64,000 bases of DNA, taken from positions 133,816,501 to 133,880,500 of the forward strand of contig CM075346.1 in the NCBI GenBank assembly GCA_037693485.1, read 5' to 3'. A model generated the notes under the pieces. The model was not told the origin of the DNA. It did no database searches and saw nothing but the letters and a program-made list of their open reading frames with translations. Positions within the stretch are counted from its first letter, which is position 1, and every line of letters starts with the position of its first letter. The DNA comes from Kitagawia praeruptora (Eukaryota > Streptophyta > Magnoliopsida > Apiales > Apiaceae). This document shows positions 31,919-43,901 of this stretch, one piece after another. Made by a program: the position numbers and the translations under genes.

Positions 31919-34900
31919 TTGCAGGGCAACAGGGTCAGTACCCTAGTCGTGGACAGTGGATGTTCAGGACACATGACTGGAAATAAAGCCCTGCTATCAG
32001 AGTATGAGGAGAAGGCTGGCCCAAAAGTTTCCTATGGAGATGGCAACATAGGACATACTCTGGGATATGGCAATATTAATCTTGGGAGTGTCATCATCAC
32101 AAATGTAGCTCTGGTTCCAGGACTCAAGCATGATTTGCTATCTGTGAGTCAAATCTGTGACAGAGGATATCATGTAGATTTTCAGCCTGAATATTGTCAA
32201 GTCATCAGTAAATCTACAGGGAAAGTTGCTCTAGTTGGAAACAAACACAATAACATCTATGAAATAAAATTGTCAACAAACTCGGATGGCAAAGCAGTGT
32301 GTCTGTCAACAAGAATGTCCAGTGAAGAGAGTTGGAAGTGGCACAAGAAACTCTCTCATTTGAATCTGAACAACATCAATGAGCTCATAAAGAATGATCT
32401 TGCAAGAGGACTACCAAAGTCATTGTTGAATGTAGAAGGCCTGTGTGATTCTTGTCAAAAGGCCAAACAGAGAAAAGCCTCTTTCAAGAGCAAATCTGAG
32501 TCTTCAATTGTTGATCCTTATCATCTTCTACATGTTGATCTTTTTGGACCAGTGAATGTCATGTCACTTGGAAAGAAGAAATATGCTCTAGTCATTGTTG
32601 ATGAATACACCAGATACACATGGGTGTATTTTCTAGCAAAGAAGGATGAAACTGCATTAACACTGGCAGAACATATAATACAACTGGACAAAGGGTCAGA
32701 GAATCAAGTGAAGATAATCAGAAGTGACAATGGAACTGAATTCAGGAATTCATCAATGGAAGAATTTTGCAAGAGTAAAGGAATCAAACAAGAGTTTTCT
32801 GCACCTGGTACTCCACAACAAAATGGTGTAGTGGAGAGGAAGAACAGAACCTTGATAGAAGCTGCCAGAACCATGCTAGATGAAGCAAAATTGCCAACAT
32901 ATTTCTGGGCGGAAGCAGTTCAAACTGCTTGTTTTACTCAAAATGCAACACTGATCAACAAGCATGGTAAAACATCATATGAAATGGTGAAAAAGAAAAA
33001 GCCAAATCTAAAATATTTTCATATTTTTGGATGCAAGTGCTTTGTGTTGAAGACTCATCCTGAACAGTTGACCAAATTTGATCTAAAGGCAGATGAAGGA
33101 ATTTTTGTTGGCTATCCACTGTCAACTAAAGCGTTCAGAGTTTATAATCTGAGAACAAGAGTGATCATGGAGTTTATTCATGTGTCATTTGATGACAAGA
33201 AAATAACTGGACTTGAAGATGTTAGTGAACATGATCAACTGCACTTTGAAAATGAAGATTTATTAAACTCGGATGAGACAGATCTGACAAACACTGTTGA
33301 GGTCAATTCCGAACCTCTACTGGTAAACACTGAAGAGACTTTTCAATCAGAAACAAGGGAAGAACCAGTTGAGGGGGAGCATGAAGAATCACATCAAAGT
33401 GATAATTCAAACACTGATAGTGACTCAGTTGATAACTCTGAATCAAACTCTGTTGATTCAAACTCTGATCGTTCAAATTCTGAGCAGTCACATTCAGGGG
33501 GAGCATCAGAAAGTGAAGAGAGACACCAAGAAAATAAGGAGAGCATGGATCAAGGGGGAGGATCACATGATGACAGAAGCAATCTGCCTTCTGCAAGAAA
33601 ATGGACTAAGTCACACACACCTGATTTGATTATTGGTGATCCAGATGCAAGAGTAAGGACAAGAAGGGCAACAACAAATGAATGTCTGTTTCATGCATTC
33701 TTGTCACAAACTGAGCCAAAGAAAGTAGAAGAAGCTCTTAAGGATGCTGACTGGATAACAGCAATGCAAGAAGAGCTAAATGAATTTGAGAGAAATGAAG
33801 TGTGGACCCTTGTACCATGGCCAAAGAACAGATCCATTGTTGGTACTAAATGGGTTTTCAGAAATAAAACTGACAGTGATGGTGTTATCACAAGGAACAA
33901 AGCAAGACTGGTAGCTAAAGGCTATTCACAGCAGGAAGGAATAGATTATGATGAGACCTTTGCACCAGTTGCCAGATTGGAGGCAATAAGGATGTTTCTC
34001 GCCTATGCTTCTCACAAGAAATTCAAGGTTTTTCAAATGGATGTGAAAAGTGCTTTTCTGAATGGAAAACTTGAAGAAGAAGTATTTGTTGAACAACCAC
34101 CTGGTTTTGTAGATCCAAAATATCCAGACCATGTCTACAGGTTAGACAAGGCACTCTATGGACTTAAACAGGCACCAAGGGCATGGTATGAAACCCTTGC
34201 TAAATTTCTACTAGAAAGTGGGTTTCACAGAGGTACTATTGACAAAACTCTGTTTTACTTTCAATCTGGTAGTGACCTGCTCTTAGTTCAGATATATGTA
34301 GATGACATCATTTTTGGATCTACTAATGATAAACTCTGTAAGAAGTTTGCCAAGCTCATGCAGTCTAGATATCAAATGAGTATGATGGGAGAGCTAAGTT
34401 ATTTTCTAGGCTTACAGGTGAAGCAAACAGATGATGGAATTTTCATTAATCAAGCAAAATATACCAGAAATCTTCTCAAGAAATTTGGCATGCTTGACTG
34501 TTCATCTGCAACAACTCCCATGGCAACTGCAACAAAACTGGACAAAGATACAGGGTCATCAGTGGATATGACAAGTTACAGAGGAATGATTGGTTCTCTA
34601 CTCTATTTAACAGCTAGTAGACCTTATATCATGTATGCCACCTGTCTGTGTGCAAGGTTTCAGGCAGATCCAAGGGAACCACATTTAACAGCTGTGAAGA
34701 GGATTTTCAAATATCTCAAGGGGACTGTAACTTTAGGGCTGTGGTACCCAAGAGAATCAGATTTTAAGCTACTTGGTTACTCTGATGCAGATTTTGCAGG
34801 CTGTAAAATTGACAGAAAAAGCACAAGTGGAAGTTGTCAATTTCTGGGTGACAGACTTGTGTCTTGGTATAGCAAGAAACAAAAATCAATATCAACATCT

Positions 34901-35239
34901 ACAGCTGAAGCAGAGTATATTGCTGCTGGTAGTTGCTGTGCACAGATTCTCTGGATGAAGAATCAATTGCTGGATTATGGGTTGAGGTATAGTAAAATAC
35001 CTATTTTCTGTGATAATCAAAGTGCTATTGCAATGACAGGTAATCCAGTACAACACTCAATGACCAAGCACATCAGCATAAGGTATCACTTTATCAGAGA
35101 GCATGTAGAGGAAGGCAATATTGAGCTTCACTTTGTGCCTACAGATCAACAACTTGCAGATGTGTTCACAAAGCCTCTAAGTGAAGCATCATTTACAAGA
35201 CTGGTCAATGAACTAGGAATGGTATCTGGTTTTGACTAA
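31919..35239 (+). CDS. Sirevirus B Pol polyprotein, 1106 aa
   Basis: The domain order matches copy A: protease VVDSGCSGH, GAG-pre-integrase, D,D35E integrase, reverse transcriptase with YVDDI and RNase H with SDADFAGC. All catalytic motifs are present. Compared with copy A it is four residues shorter in the Ser/Asn linker and has SRPYIMYA where A has SRPDIMYA. That conserved Asp-to-Tyr change in the reverse-transcriptase to RNase H region might reduce activity. It opens at TTG behind an acceptor-like ATTGCAG, as in copy A. Confidence 0.92.
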   Translation: MQGNRVSTLVVDSGCSGHMTGNKALLSEYEEKAGPKVSYGDGNIGHTLGYGNINLGSVIITNVALVPGLKHDLLSVSQICDRGYHVDFQPEYCQVISKSTGKVALVGNKHNNIYEIKLSTNSDGKAVCLSTRMSSEESWKWHKKLSHLNLNNINELIKNDLARGLPKSLLNVEGLCDSCQKAKQRKASFKSKSESSIVDPYHLLHVDLFGPVNVMSLGKKKYALVIVDEYTRYTWVYFLAKKDETALTLAEHIIQLDKGSENQVKIIRSDNGTEFRNSSMEEFCKSKGIKQEFSAPGTPQQNGVVERKNRTLIEAARTMLDEAKLPTYFWAEAVQTACFTQNATLINKHGKTSYEMVKKKKPNLKYFHIFGCKCFVLKTHPEQLTKFDLKADEGIFVGYPLSTKAFRVYNLRTRVIMEFIHVSFDDKKITGLEDVSEHDQLHFENEDLLNSDETDLTNTVEVNSEPLLVNTEETFQSETREEPVEGEHEESHQSDNSNTDSDSVDNSESNSVDSNSDRSNSEQSHSGGASESEERHQENKESMDQGGGSHDDRSNLPSARKWTKSHTPDLIIGDPDARVRTRRATTNECLFHAFLSQTEPKKVEEALKDADWITAMQEELNEFERNEVWTLVPWPKNRSIVGTKWVFRNKTDSDGVITRNKARLVAKGYSQQEGIDYDETFAPVARLEAIRMFLAYASHKKFKVFQMDVKSAFLNGKLEEEVFVEQPPGFVDPKYPDHVYRLDKALYGLKQAPRAWYETLAKFLLESGFHRGTIDKTLFYFQSGSDLLLVQIYVDDIIFGSTNDKLCKKFAKLMQSRYQMSMMGELSYFLGLQVKQTDDGIFINQAKYTRNLLKKFGMLDCSSATTPMATATKLDKDTGSSVDMTSYRGMIGSLLYLTASRPYIMYATCLCARFQADPREPHLTAVKRIFKYLKGTVTLGLWYPRESDFKLLGYSDADFAGCKIDRKSTSGSCQFLGDRLVSWYSKKQKSISTSTAEAEYIAAGSCCAQILWMKNQLLDYGLRYSKIPIFCDNQSAIAMTGNPVQHSMTKHISIRYHFIREHVEEGNIELHFVPTDQQLADVFTKPLSEASFTRLVNELGMVSGFD

Positions 35240-37239
35240 ACATGTTGGTTAGACTCAAACTTTTCTAATAAAATGTGCTGCTCATATTTCTGTAAATTGC
35301 TAAAGTGCTATGTGAACCTTGTTAATTAAACTCTGTCAGCATGATTGTTGGTCATACACTGTTAATATGTTTGATAAACTCTGTGAACTCTGAGTTGATT
35401 TTTGTCTGAATGAAAATACCAATGAAGAAAAATGTATGAAGCATGATTCTCAGTGAAAAATCAAGATTCTTTCTGAGTCACTGTGATCTAATCAGAAATT
35501 GTGCAGTAAGTTAACACAGCATGATACTGTTTCATATTTAGAGCATCTCTTAGTTTATTTGATCCTAAACTCTGAATCTATGAATACTGTATGCATTGCC
35601 TCTCATGAATAACTCTGATATTGATGAACTCTAAACTCTGATTAGTAACACTCTGTTTCCAAGCCATACTTGATTCTTGATGATTCTTTGTTTGCACTTG
35701 TGAAAATTTTAAAACTTGAGATGTGTCATTGTTTAGTTTGGTGAGAAACAGTTCATGTCTACACTCTGTGAGATTTTGAGCCGAATAAGTGATTGATACA
35801 TTTTATATCAATCAGATTTTATTGATGTGTGATGTTCATCAGTGAGTATGTTGCTCTAGAACTTGCATTAAACCATTTTGAGACTACATGATATATGTGT
35901 GCATGAAAATGATAAAGGCACTAGGATTTACCAACTTTCTTCAAACACTGTTCAAAACATCTTTGAATACTGTTCATAAACACTGTTCATAATCACGACC
36001 CTTAGTAAACCCCTTTGAGCCTAATTAACTGCTCATTTTTCTTAAATACTGAAGTATTAAGAGCAGTTATATTCTTTTGATAAATCAAATTCAAGCAGGT
36101 GAGTGTTTCTCAAGAAAAGAAAGCTTACTCAGTATATATATATAATAAAAAAAAAGGAGGTATATATACTGATCATCTTGTACAAATATGTACTAACAGT
36201 TTGACTGAACATTTTGATCTGATAAAATTGTTCAGTTAGAAATTCACATGCTAAAAACATCTCTTCTCATCTGTTTGATCTTACTCCATTACAACCCTGA
36301 ACAAAGTCCTTTTGATTTGTGCATATATGTAATCGAAGTGGTGCAGATTTGGTGGAAATTCAAGCTTATGGTAGTATCTGCTTTTACTGATTGAATTTGA
36401 GCGAAAACACTTCACCTAAACACTTGTGTGTTGTGAGAGTTTGTGAGGAAATCCTTGACATGTAACTCACTGAATGATGCTTTGATGTTTATCTCCTGAT
36501 CTTTTTGTCTATAATGACTGTGTGCTTACTTTGATAATCATGAACATAAATGGGAACAGGGATATTCAGATTTCTGTATTTAAGGAACTACAGAGTTTAG
36601 CATTCATCATATACTCCGTGTTTAATATGAGAGTTTGTGCATTCAGTGTTTATTGATTTGATTTATGGATTTTATGAAATATTAGATGCTATAAAAATTG
36701 ATTTGGTAAACTCTGCTACTCACACACAAAAGTCACGACTGTGCATTTTTGAAAGGGTTTTTGTGATAAAGGTTGAAAATTTGACAAACACTTATTGATT
36801 GTGTTACGTACTCTAAGGTAAATTTTCATTAAGATAATTTGAAAATTTTGGAGTAAATGGAGTGGTTGACAACTGTTAATTAGTGTATTTAGTGGTAAAG
36901 TGTCTTGATAAGTGGAACGACAGCAGTAATAATGGCTTTTACTGCGCGTGTATTAAGTGAATCGTTGCATGTTTGACACGTGTCCCACTTTCACCCACTC
37001 ACTCATCGTTATGTATCACTTTTGCACTTCTCAAGGAAACGGTTGCGTGTTTTCAAGTAAAAACATTTGAGTTTAATTTTTAATTACTACTCAAATTACT
37101 TTTTGTCACAATCATTACTCACACATTCATATTCACTTTACCAAAACACAGATCTCTTTCGTTTTTCACTTTGGCATTTTCACAAACACCTTTCTTGCAT
37201 ATCATTTTCACAGTTGCTTTTTGCTTATTTCTTGATCTA
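35240..37239 (+). other. Long spacer between pol and the third ORF in Sirevirus B
   Basis: This is 2.0 kb colinear with 24735-26774 of copy A. It includes the paired TATATATA arms around 36129-36173 and repeated AAACACTGTT/AAACTCTG. No coding frame is conserved between the copies. The 37171 Met upstream of 37240 adds a hydrophobic stretch not needed by homology, so the start at 37240 (MATK) is preferred. Confidence 0.6.
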
Positions 37240-40200
37240 ATGGCAACAAAACCTTTCACCTTGTTTGGTCTACGTTTTGTGCCTAACAATTATGCAGCTT
37301 TACTTGAGAACGACCGGGCTCCTGAGGCGTTTCACCTAATGCAAAACTTTCTTCGCGATTCTGAGATTGGACAAGCGTTGGTTGAACCGGCTACTCTATC
37401 TGCTTCTCAGGTTGTCACCTTCTGGCAAAACTCAAGGTACATAGAAGGAGGTGAGAATGGAACTCCGTCTATCATCTTCTCTCATGAAGAACAAGAGTTT
37501 GTGATTACTCCACAAACTGTTCGTGATACCATGGATTTCGACACACATACTTCGTATGCTGTTGTCTCTGAGCAAAATCTGAGAGAGATGCTAACAGAGA
37601 TTGGGTATATGGAATCACTTGCAAAGCTGGGCAGTGTGAGGAGGCCGAATCTGAGAAAAGAGTGGAATTTCTTCTTTGACTGTATCACCAGGACATTCCA
37701 GAAGAAGGTCACCAACTGGGATGCAATTCCAATGGACAGTCTGCAAATTGGGTATTCTCTACTCTATGGCAGTAATTTTGATTTTGGTCGTTATGTATTA
37801 ATGAATTTGGGTGATAAGTTGTCAGAGTCTACTACAGTTTACTTTGCTAGATTTTGTCAACTTTTGTTCAATGCATGTGTACCTGGGTTAACAGTTGATG
37901 AAGCTGATGAGATTCAACCTTTTCGAGTCACTAAGAGAATATTCTCTGATATGACTAACAAAGATGTTGGTAAAGACATACCTCTCTTCGTCTTGCCACT
38001 TGCCTTACAAAACTTTGTCAATCAACCACAAGATTCTCCATCACCACACCATGAACCACATGAAACACAACAACCAGAACCACAACCTATGCCTGAACCT
38101 TTAGCCACTGATCGTACAGAAAACATACCATCTCAACCTACACAATCTCCTGAGCCAACACCAACAACCACTGTTCATCCCATATCACCTCAAACACAAA
38201 CTGAACCAGTGAATCAAACATCAACAAACCCTGTCACTACTACTCACCCACACCAACCATCTAAGTCAAAAAGGAAGAAGCATGCTGCACTTAATACAAA
38301 ACATTCTAAGGCTAAACAGACATCTCCAAAGGCTGTTTATTCTAGAAGATTCAAAGAAAGAGCAAATAGACCTTCACCACCACAAGCTGAGGACAGTTCT
38401 AGTGAAGATGATGAACTGATTGCAGTGCCTCAAGCTAAGAGGAGAAGGCTCATTCTTACTGATTCTGATGATGAGCATATTGAGGAGGCTCAAGAGAAAA
38501 TCTCTATTTATATTCCTACTGGTGAGACAGAGGTTATCATAGAACCTATTATAACAGAATCAGAAGTCAAGATTGCTGAACCAGAATCTGCTAAGGTTCA
38601 ACAAAATGAAGATGTTACAGATGCTTTGCCAACAATGGAAGAGTTTGATGAAACTCCAATTTCTTTTAATCATGAAGCATCTACTCCACCACTCATGGAG
38701 GTTACACATTCTATTGATACTGGTGTTGCTGATGGGCCTACTGTTGTTCTTGAAGACATTGAGGTTGCATCACACACTGAATTAAACTCTGATGCCCATC
38801 ATGTTTCTGAGCATGGTGAGGAGATTGATAAACCAGAGAAGGTTATTTCTTCAGAGCAGATTCAAGCTGATAAAGGAAAATAGGTTGCTCAAGAACCTGT
38901 TGTTGCTCAAGATAAAGATATTGCTTCTGTTGCTCCTACTAATGAGTCAGTGAGTGATTCAATTGAAGACAACAGTACAGGAGTTGAAAAATCACAAACT
39001 CAAGCTGATGGTCAGAAAACAGGAGAAAAACCAGATTTTGCTGGGCCTTCTGTAAATGAAATTGATACAAGTCAGAGTGTATTTTTCCTCCTGGAAGGGC
39101 AGCTATGTTTCTCCAAGCAAATTCTTCGAAGATTACAAATCCAGAAATTTTCACTTGTTTGCAAGGCACAGTGATTCAAATTAAGACCTTGAATCATAGA
39201 TTTGATGATACTCAGAAATCTATTGTTGATCTTTGAACAGAGGTTGCTACTCATGAGGAGAAAGCTCAACTAGCTAATGCTAAGCTTTTTCAACAATTCT
39301 CCAAAGCTCAAGCAAATCATAATGACAGACTGAGCACAGTTGAAAAGAATCAGATTTTACTGATAGAGAAGGTTGATTCCATTGCAAACTCTCTTGAGTT
39401 AATCACCTCAATTCTGATTCAAGATGGTGATGATGTCAAAAAGGGGGAGAGAATTGCTAAAACCAAGTGTAAGAAAACTCAAACTCTGTCAAAGAAAGAT
39501 CATCTTGATGATGAAGGTACCAATACTGATAAGGGCTTAAGAAATGCAAATCCTAGACAAGGACATGGAAGGTCTACAAGGTCAAAGCCGAATTTGGTGA
39601 TAGATACAAATATTCAGAGTACTTCTGGTTCAAAGCCAAAGGATTTGTCATTCACTGACAATCCACAAACAGATGAAGAATTGGCTGCAAAACTCTTTCG
39701 TGAAGAGAATGCTGAGGCTACACTTGAGGATATTCAAGCTGAAGAAAAGCTGTTGCAGAAAGAGCATTTAAAAGCTCAAAAGTCCAAGAAAGTGAAGAAA
39801 ATTGTTAAAGCTTCAAAGTCTTCAAGGCATGTAATGAAAGGAATTGAGATCAAAGAAAAATTTTCTGGTATTCAAGAAGAAGAAGAAGAAGAAGATAAAG
39901 GAAAGCTGATTAGAAAGTCTTCTCTTGATGCCAAGCTGAAGTTAAAAGGGGTGATGGGTGAAGAGAGCAAGAATAAGATGATAGTTACAACCTCTGTTGA
40001 TACACATGTTGTACAGAAGAATGAAGACACAACCTCTGTTGCTGCACAAGTTGTGACCACACCATTATTGTCTTCTCAGTTGAAATCAACATTTGGAAAA
40101 GGTGTTCTTCATGATTCAAGTCTAGCAGCTACAGTTCCAATGGATTTCACTGATGGTAGAGCTTTATCTGGTAAAATTGGATACAACAAAGAAGGTATAG

Positions 40201-40853
40201 GCTCACACAGAGACAAAAGGCAATATGTTGGTCCCAGAGATCCTTCTTCACTGTCTGTTCCAGGTCGTGGTGTCACTCAAGAGAGTTTAGACAGACTGGA
40301 GTCAGTACAGCTTGTATATCAGAAGAGTTTAGAGAAGGATTTCCTGCTATATTTCATGGCTGATGGAACAGTGTTTAAAGTTTCTGAGAAGGATATTGAA
40401 TTAAAATTCTGGGAAGAACTTGAATATGTTCTGTATCTTTTCAGAGTAAGAAATCAAAGAACTCAGTCAGTTGCAAATGTGCTCAGACAAAGGATGATTC
40501 AAAACCTTGAAAGAAGACATATGAAATACAACAGCAAGTATGTTCCGAAGTATAGAGACTGGAATGGGAATCTGATAGAAATGCAGAAGAGGACTACAAA
40601 GCTGAAGACTGATCTTGGGATTACTGTTCTGGATTTTAATGTGAAGTCTGAAGAAGTGAAGTTTATCAGGTTGGGAAATGAAATGAGAAGAAACAAGATC
40701 TACGATCTCAGAGCTGCTATCTTTCAAACTGATGAGAATGATCCAGATTTAAGAGAGATCAAGGAAGCTATGCAGATTGAACTTGAAAATGCTGAGAGGA
40801 GATTGTTGATTGATTATCTAAGAACGACTCCAGATCTTGAGGAGGTTAGGTAG
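37240..40853 (+). pseudogene. Third ORF of Sirevirus B, about 1200 codons, broken in three places
   Basis: It starts MATKPFTLFGLRFVPNNYAA, matching copy A. The N-terminal part (about residues 1-280) looks globular and resembles extra ORFs of asterid Sireviruses (FVPNNY...AFHLMQNFL...SASQVVTFW). A Pro/Thr/Gln-rich linker, a basic nuclear-signal-like patch (SKSKRKKH, AKRRRL), acidic stretches, a coiled-coil-like segment around 39236-39420 and a C-terminal charged domain follow. Breaks are a TAG at 38881-38883, a frameshift near 39085 and a TGA at 39233-39235. I see no convincing signal peptide or membrane span from the MATK start, so the 'env-like' label used for SIRE1-type third ORFs is not supported here. 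Function unknown. Confidence 0.8.
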
Positions 40854-40998
40854 ACAGAATTTGTAAGTAATTTGAATTTTTCAGTTGATTTTGCTAAGTC
40901 AAGTTTAAACTCTGATTATATGTTAAACACTGTGTTTTTATTTGTTCGTTTTGAAATCATCAATTACTGTGAACTTGTACATTTTTCTAATGAACAAG

Positions 40999-41009
40999 TT
41001 GGGGGAGAT
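40999..41009 (+). promoter_or_regulatory. Polypurine tract of Sirevirus B
   Basis: GTTGGGGGAGAT lies directly before the 3' LTR start at 41010 and matches the GGGGGAGATTG context usual before copia LTRs. It primes plus-strand DNA synthesis. Confidence 0.85.
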
Positions 41010-41619
41010 TGTTAGATATAATTGATGTGATTTAATGACAGTGTTTAAGTGTTACAGGTAAAAAGAGTTTAACTTGTTATTGAAAGCAGTTGTAACAGAG
41101 TTTAAGTATACGCTGATAGCTGGAAGCGCAAACGCTGACAGAAGAAAGCGTAAACACTGCTGGCTGAACACATGGAAGTGCAAACACTGTTAGCTTGGAG
41201 AGGAACAGAGTTTGCTAAAGTCTGTTTACAGGAAGCGTCTACAAGTCAACAGAGTTTGAAGATTAATTTAATATTAATATGGAAGCGATATCTTTGAAGA
41301 TTGGATAGCTGTCAAAGAGATTGAGTTGACTTAGAAGACGTGTAGCAATCGTAATTGATATCAATTGTATAGCTTAATTTTAGGAGAATCAATTAACGAT
41401 TGTACGTAGCTGTATATCTTATAAATACAGTTAGGTTAACCCTAGAAAGGTATCCATCGTGAACGAATATCATTCTTGTAACCTAAGCAGCTCTCTGTGA
41501 TATTTTACATCACTGAGAGAGGAATTATTAATTCCAAACAGTTTTAAGAGTTAAAACGTGTGTTCATGTTATTTACTCATACGGTACTTGATTATATATA
41601 TTGTGTATTCGACCTAACA
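41010..41619 (+). repeat. 3' LTR of Sirevirus B
   Basis: 610 bp from TGTTAGATAT to CGACCTAACA. It has six differences from the 5' LTR and keeps the proper TG start. Confidence 0.95.
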
Positions 41620-41624
41620 AGCAC

Positions 41625-43835
41625 CTTACTCACGTAGTAGATGGGTTTCTGGACTTTCTTCTCTTCTTTAACAAGAACAGCACTCAATGCTTGTTCGGAT
41701 ACCGCCAGGTATAAGTAAAGAATCTCCCCAGGACTAGGTTTGGCCAACAACGGGGCTTCAGCCATGTATTTTTTCAACTGCTCAAAGGCCTCTTGGCTCT
41801 CTGTGGTCCACTCAAAATTTTTCACTTTCTTTAATGCCTGAAAGAAAGGCAAGCACTTATCACCAGATTTGGAGATAAATCTCCCCAGGGCTGCAACTCG
41901 GCCAGTTAACTTCTGTACGTCCCTCACAGAACGAGGTGATTCCATGTCTAAGATGGCTTTGATTTTGTCAGGATTGGCCTCTATTCCTCTCTTCGAAACC
42001 ATCAAACCCAAAAATTTTCCTGATTCAACGCCAAAAGCACACTTTGCTGGATTCAGCATCATCTTGTGGTGCCTTAGCACTTCAAATGCCTCTCTGAGGT
42101 GCCTAATGTGATCTGCCTTGAGTAGGCTCTTGACTAACATGTCGTCAACATAGACCTCCATGGTTTTTCCAATCAGATGGGCGAATATCTTATTCACCAG
42201 CCGTTGGTAAGTAGCTCCTGCATTCTTTAAACCAAAAGCCATAACAAGATAGCATAAAACACCAAAGCCAGTTATGAAAGATACCTTAGGGATGTCCTCC
42301 TTGTGCATCTTAATCTGATTGTATCCGCTGAAACCATCCATGAAGCTCAACATTTCATGTCCAGCTGTGGCATCTTTCAACATATCAATCCTAGGCAGAG
42401 GAAAACAATCTTTTGGACATGCATCATTTAGATCAGTGAAGTCTATACACATCCTCCACTTTCCATTCGCCTTCTTAACCATCACAGGGTTAGCTAACCA
42501 TTCGGGGAATTGAATTTCTTCAACAAATCCAGCTTCCAATAGTTTGTCAACTTCTTGCTTAATGGCCTCTTGCCTTTCAGGAACAAAATTCCTCTTTTGT
42601 TCTGCTTTATCTTCTTCCGTGCGGGATCGACGTTCAATCTATGAGTTATAAGTTGGGGGTCAATCCCTGGCATGTCCGCTGCTGTCCAAGCAAACACATC
42701 GCTATTCTCTTGCAAGAACACTGTCAATTCGCCCTTCAGGGGTTCCTTCAGAGATGCTCCTATGTAAGTAACCTTTTCTGGGTCGCCCAGCTCCAGAGGG
42801 ACGGGGATTATATCCTCTGCTGGCTTCCCTCGGTGTTTATCATCACTACGGACATCCATGTCTTCAATCGGGAGTACCTGCCCCCGACTCCATCAGCCCT
42901 TAGGGCGGATACATAACAACTTCTTGCCATCTTCTGGTCGCCCTTTTGTTCTCCGACCCCATTTCGGGTTGGAAACTTAATCTTCATGTGATATGTTGAG
43001 GCAACAGCCTTGAACGCATGAAGTCCAGTCCTTCCTAGGATTGCGTTATAAGTTGAGGCTGCCTTAATTACCAGAAAATTCAAATTTGAGTAGCTTCCTT
43101 AGGTTCCTGCCCGATTGTCATGGGTAACTGGATAGTACCCTCCACCTTGGACTCAACTCCATTGAATCCGTAGATGGGCATGTTGGTCGGGGTCAGCTGA
43201 GAATCGGTATATCCCATCTTCACAAAAGCATCATGAAACAAAATGTCAACAGAAGCTCCATTGTCTATCAAGACTCTCTTTACCTCCGAGTTCCCAATCA
43301 CAGGGGTTATAACTAACGGGTCATCATGGGGGAATTTCACCCCTTCAAGATCAGAATCATCAAAACCAATTACGATTTCAGTTCTAGCACGCTTCGGGGC
43401 CTCTCCCACGATGTGCATCACCTCCCTGGCGTATGCCTTTCGAGAGTTTCGAGTTGTACCGGCCGCTGTCGGGCCTCCCCAGATCATGTTGATAACTGGC
43501 CCTCGGGGCTGTGTGTTACGGTCACGATCATTATCTCTTTTATCATTGTTTCTTCTATCGTAGTCCCTTCTTTGGGTTCCACGATCTTCACCCTTGGTGA
43601 AGTTACTCAGTTTTCCTTTGTGGATCAAGAATTTGATATCATCCTTTAACTGCCTACAATCATCTGTATCATGCCCCACATCTCGGTGGAACCGACAATA
43701 TTGATCCTTGTTCCTCTTTGCGGGGTCTCCCCTGAGTGGCTTCGGCCATCGGAAGTCCTTATCCTTCTCGATCTCCAACAAGATTTGACTTCTAGGAGCA
43801 TTTAACCTTGCATAGTTAGAGAATCTTGGTCCCAA
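41625..43835 (-). pseudogene. Gypsy protease and reverse transcriptase (pol N-terminal half), broken
   Basis: From 43835 downward: a Tat-type zinc knuckle, CRFHRDVGHDTDDC, then the aspartic protease with LIDNGASVDILF and ILGRTGLHAF, then the reverse transcriptase with CIDFTDLNDACPKDCFPLP, FMDGFSGYNQI and VYVDDMLVK. The RNase H start follows with FEWTTESQEAFEQLK. Frameshifts lie near 43080, between 42810 and 42860, and near 42560. The frame ends at the Sirevirus B insertion after KPIYYVSKVL. Catalytic motifs survive in pieces but no continuous polyprotein is possible. Confidence 0.9.
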
Positions 43836-43901
43836 GCTCTTTTTTGGCGGCGAATCAGAGTCTTTGCTAGTTCGGGGACACTTGTCCTTAGCATCGTACT
43901 C

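Larger units (their letters stand above)
28999..41619 (+). mobile_element. Sirevirus (Ty1-copia) copy B, complete, 12.6 kb
   Basis: Both LTRs are 610 bp, and the insertion is flanked by AGCAC (28994-28998 and 41620-41624). Joining the flanks restores the gypsy reverse transcriptase reading. The LTRs differ at 6 of 610 positions. The first differences include a damaged 5' terminus, TATTAG instead of TGTTAG. Gag and pol are open. The third ORF is broken. The 12.6-kb size is large for copia and reflects the 2-kb spacer and the 3.6-kb extra ORF. Confidence 0.95.

Noticed and set aside
37171..37239. Signal peptide on the Sirevirus third ORF (MAFSQTPFLHIIFTVAFCLF)
   Set aside because: Copy A aligns from the MATK start and the upstream hydrophobic frame is not shared, so it is probably untranslated leader.
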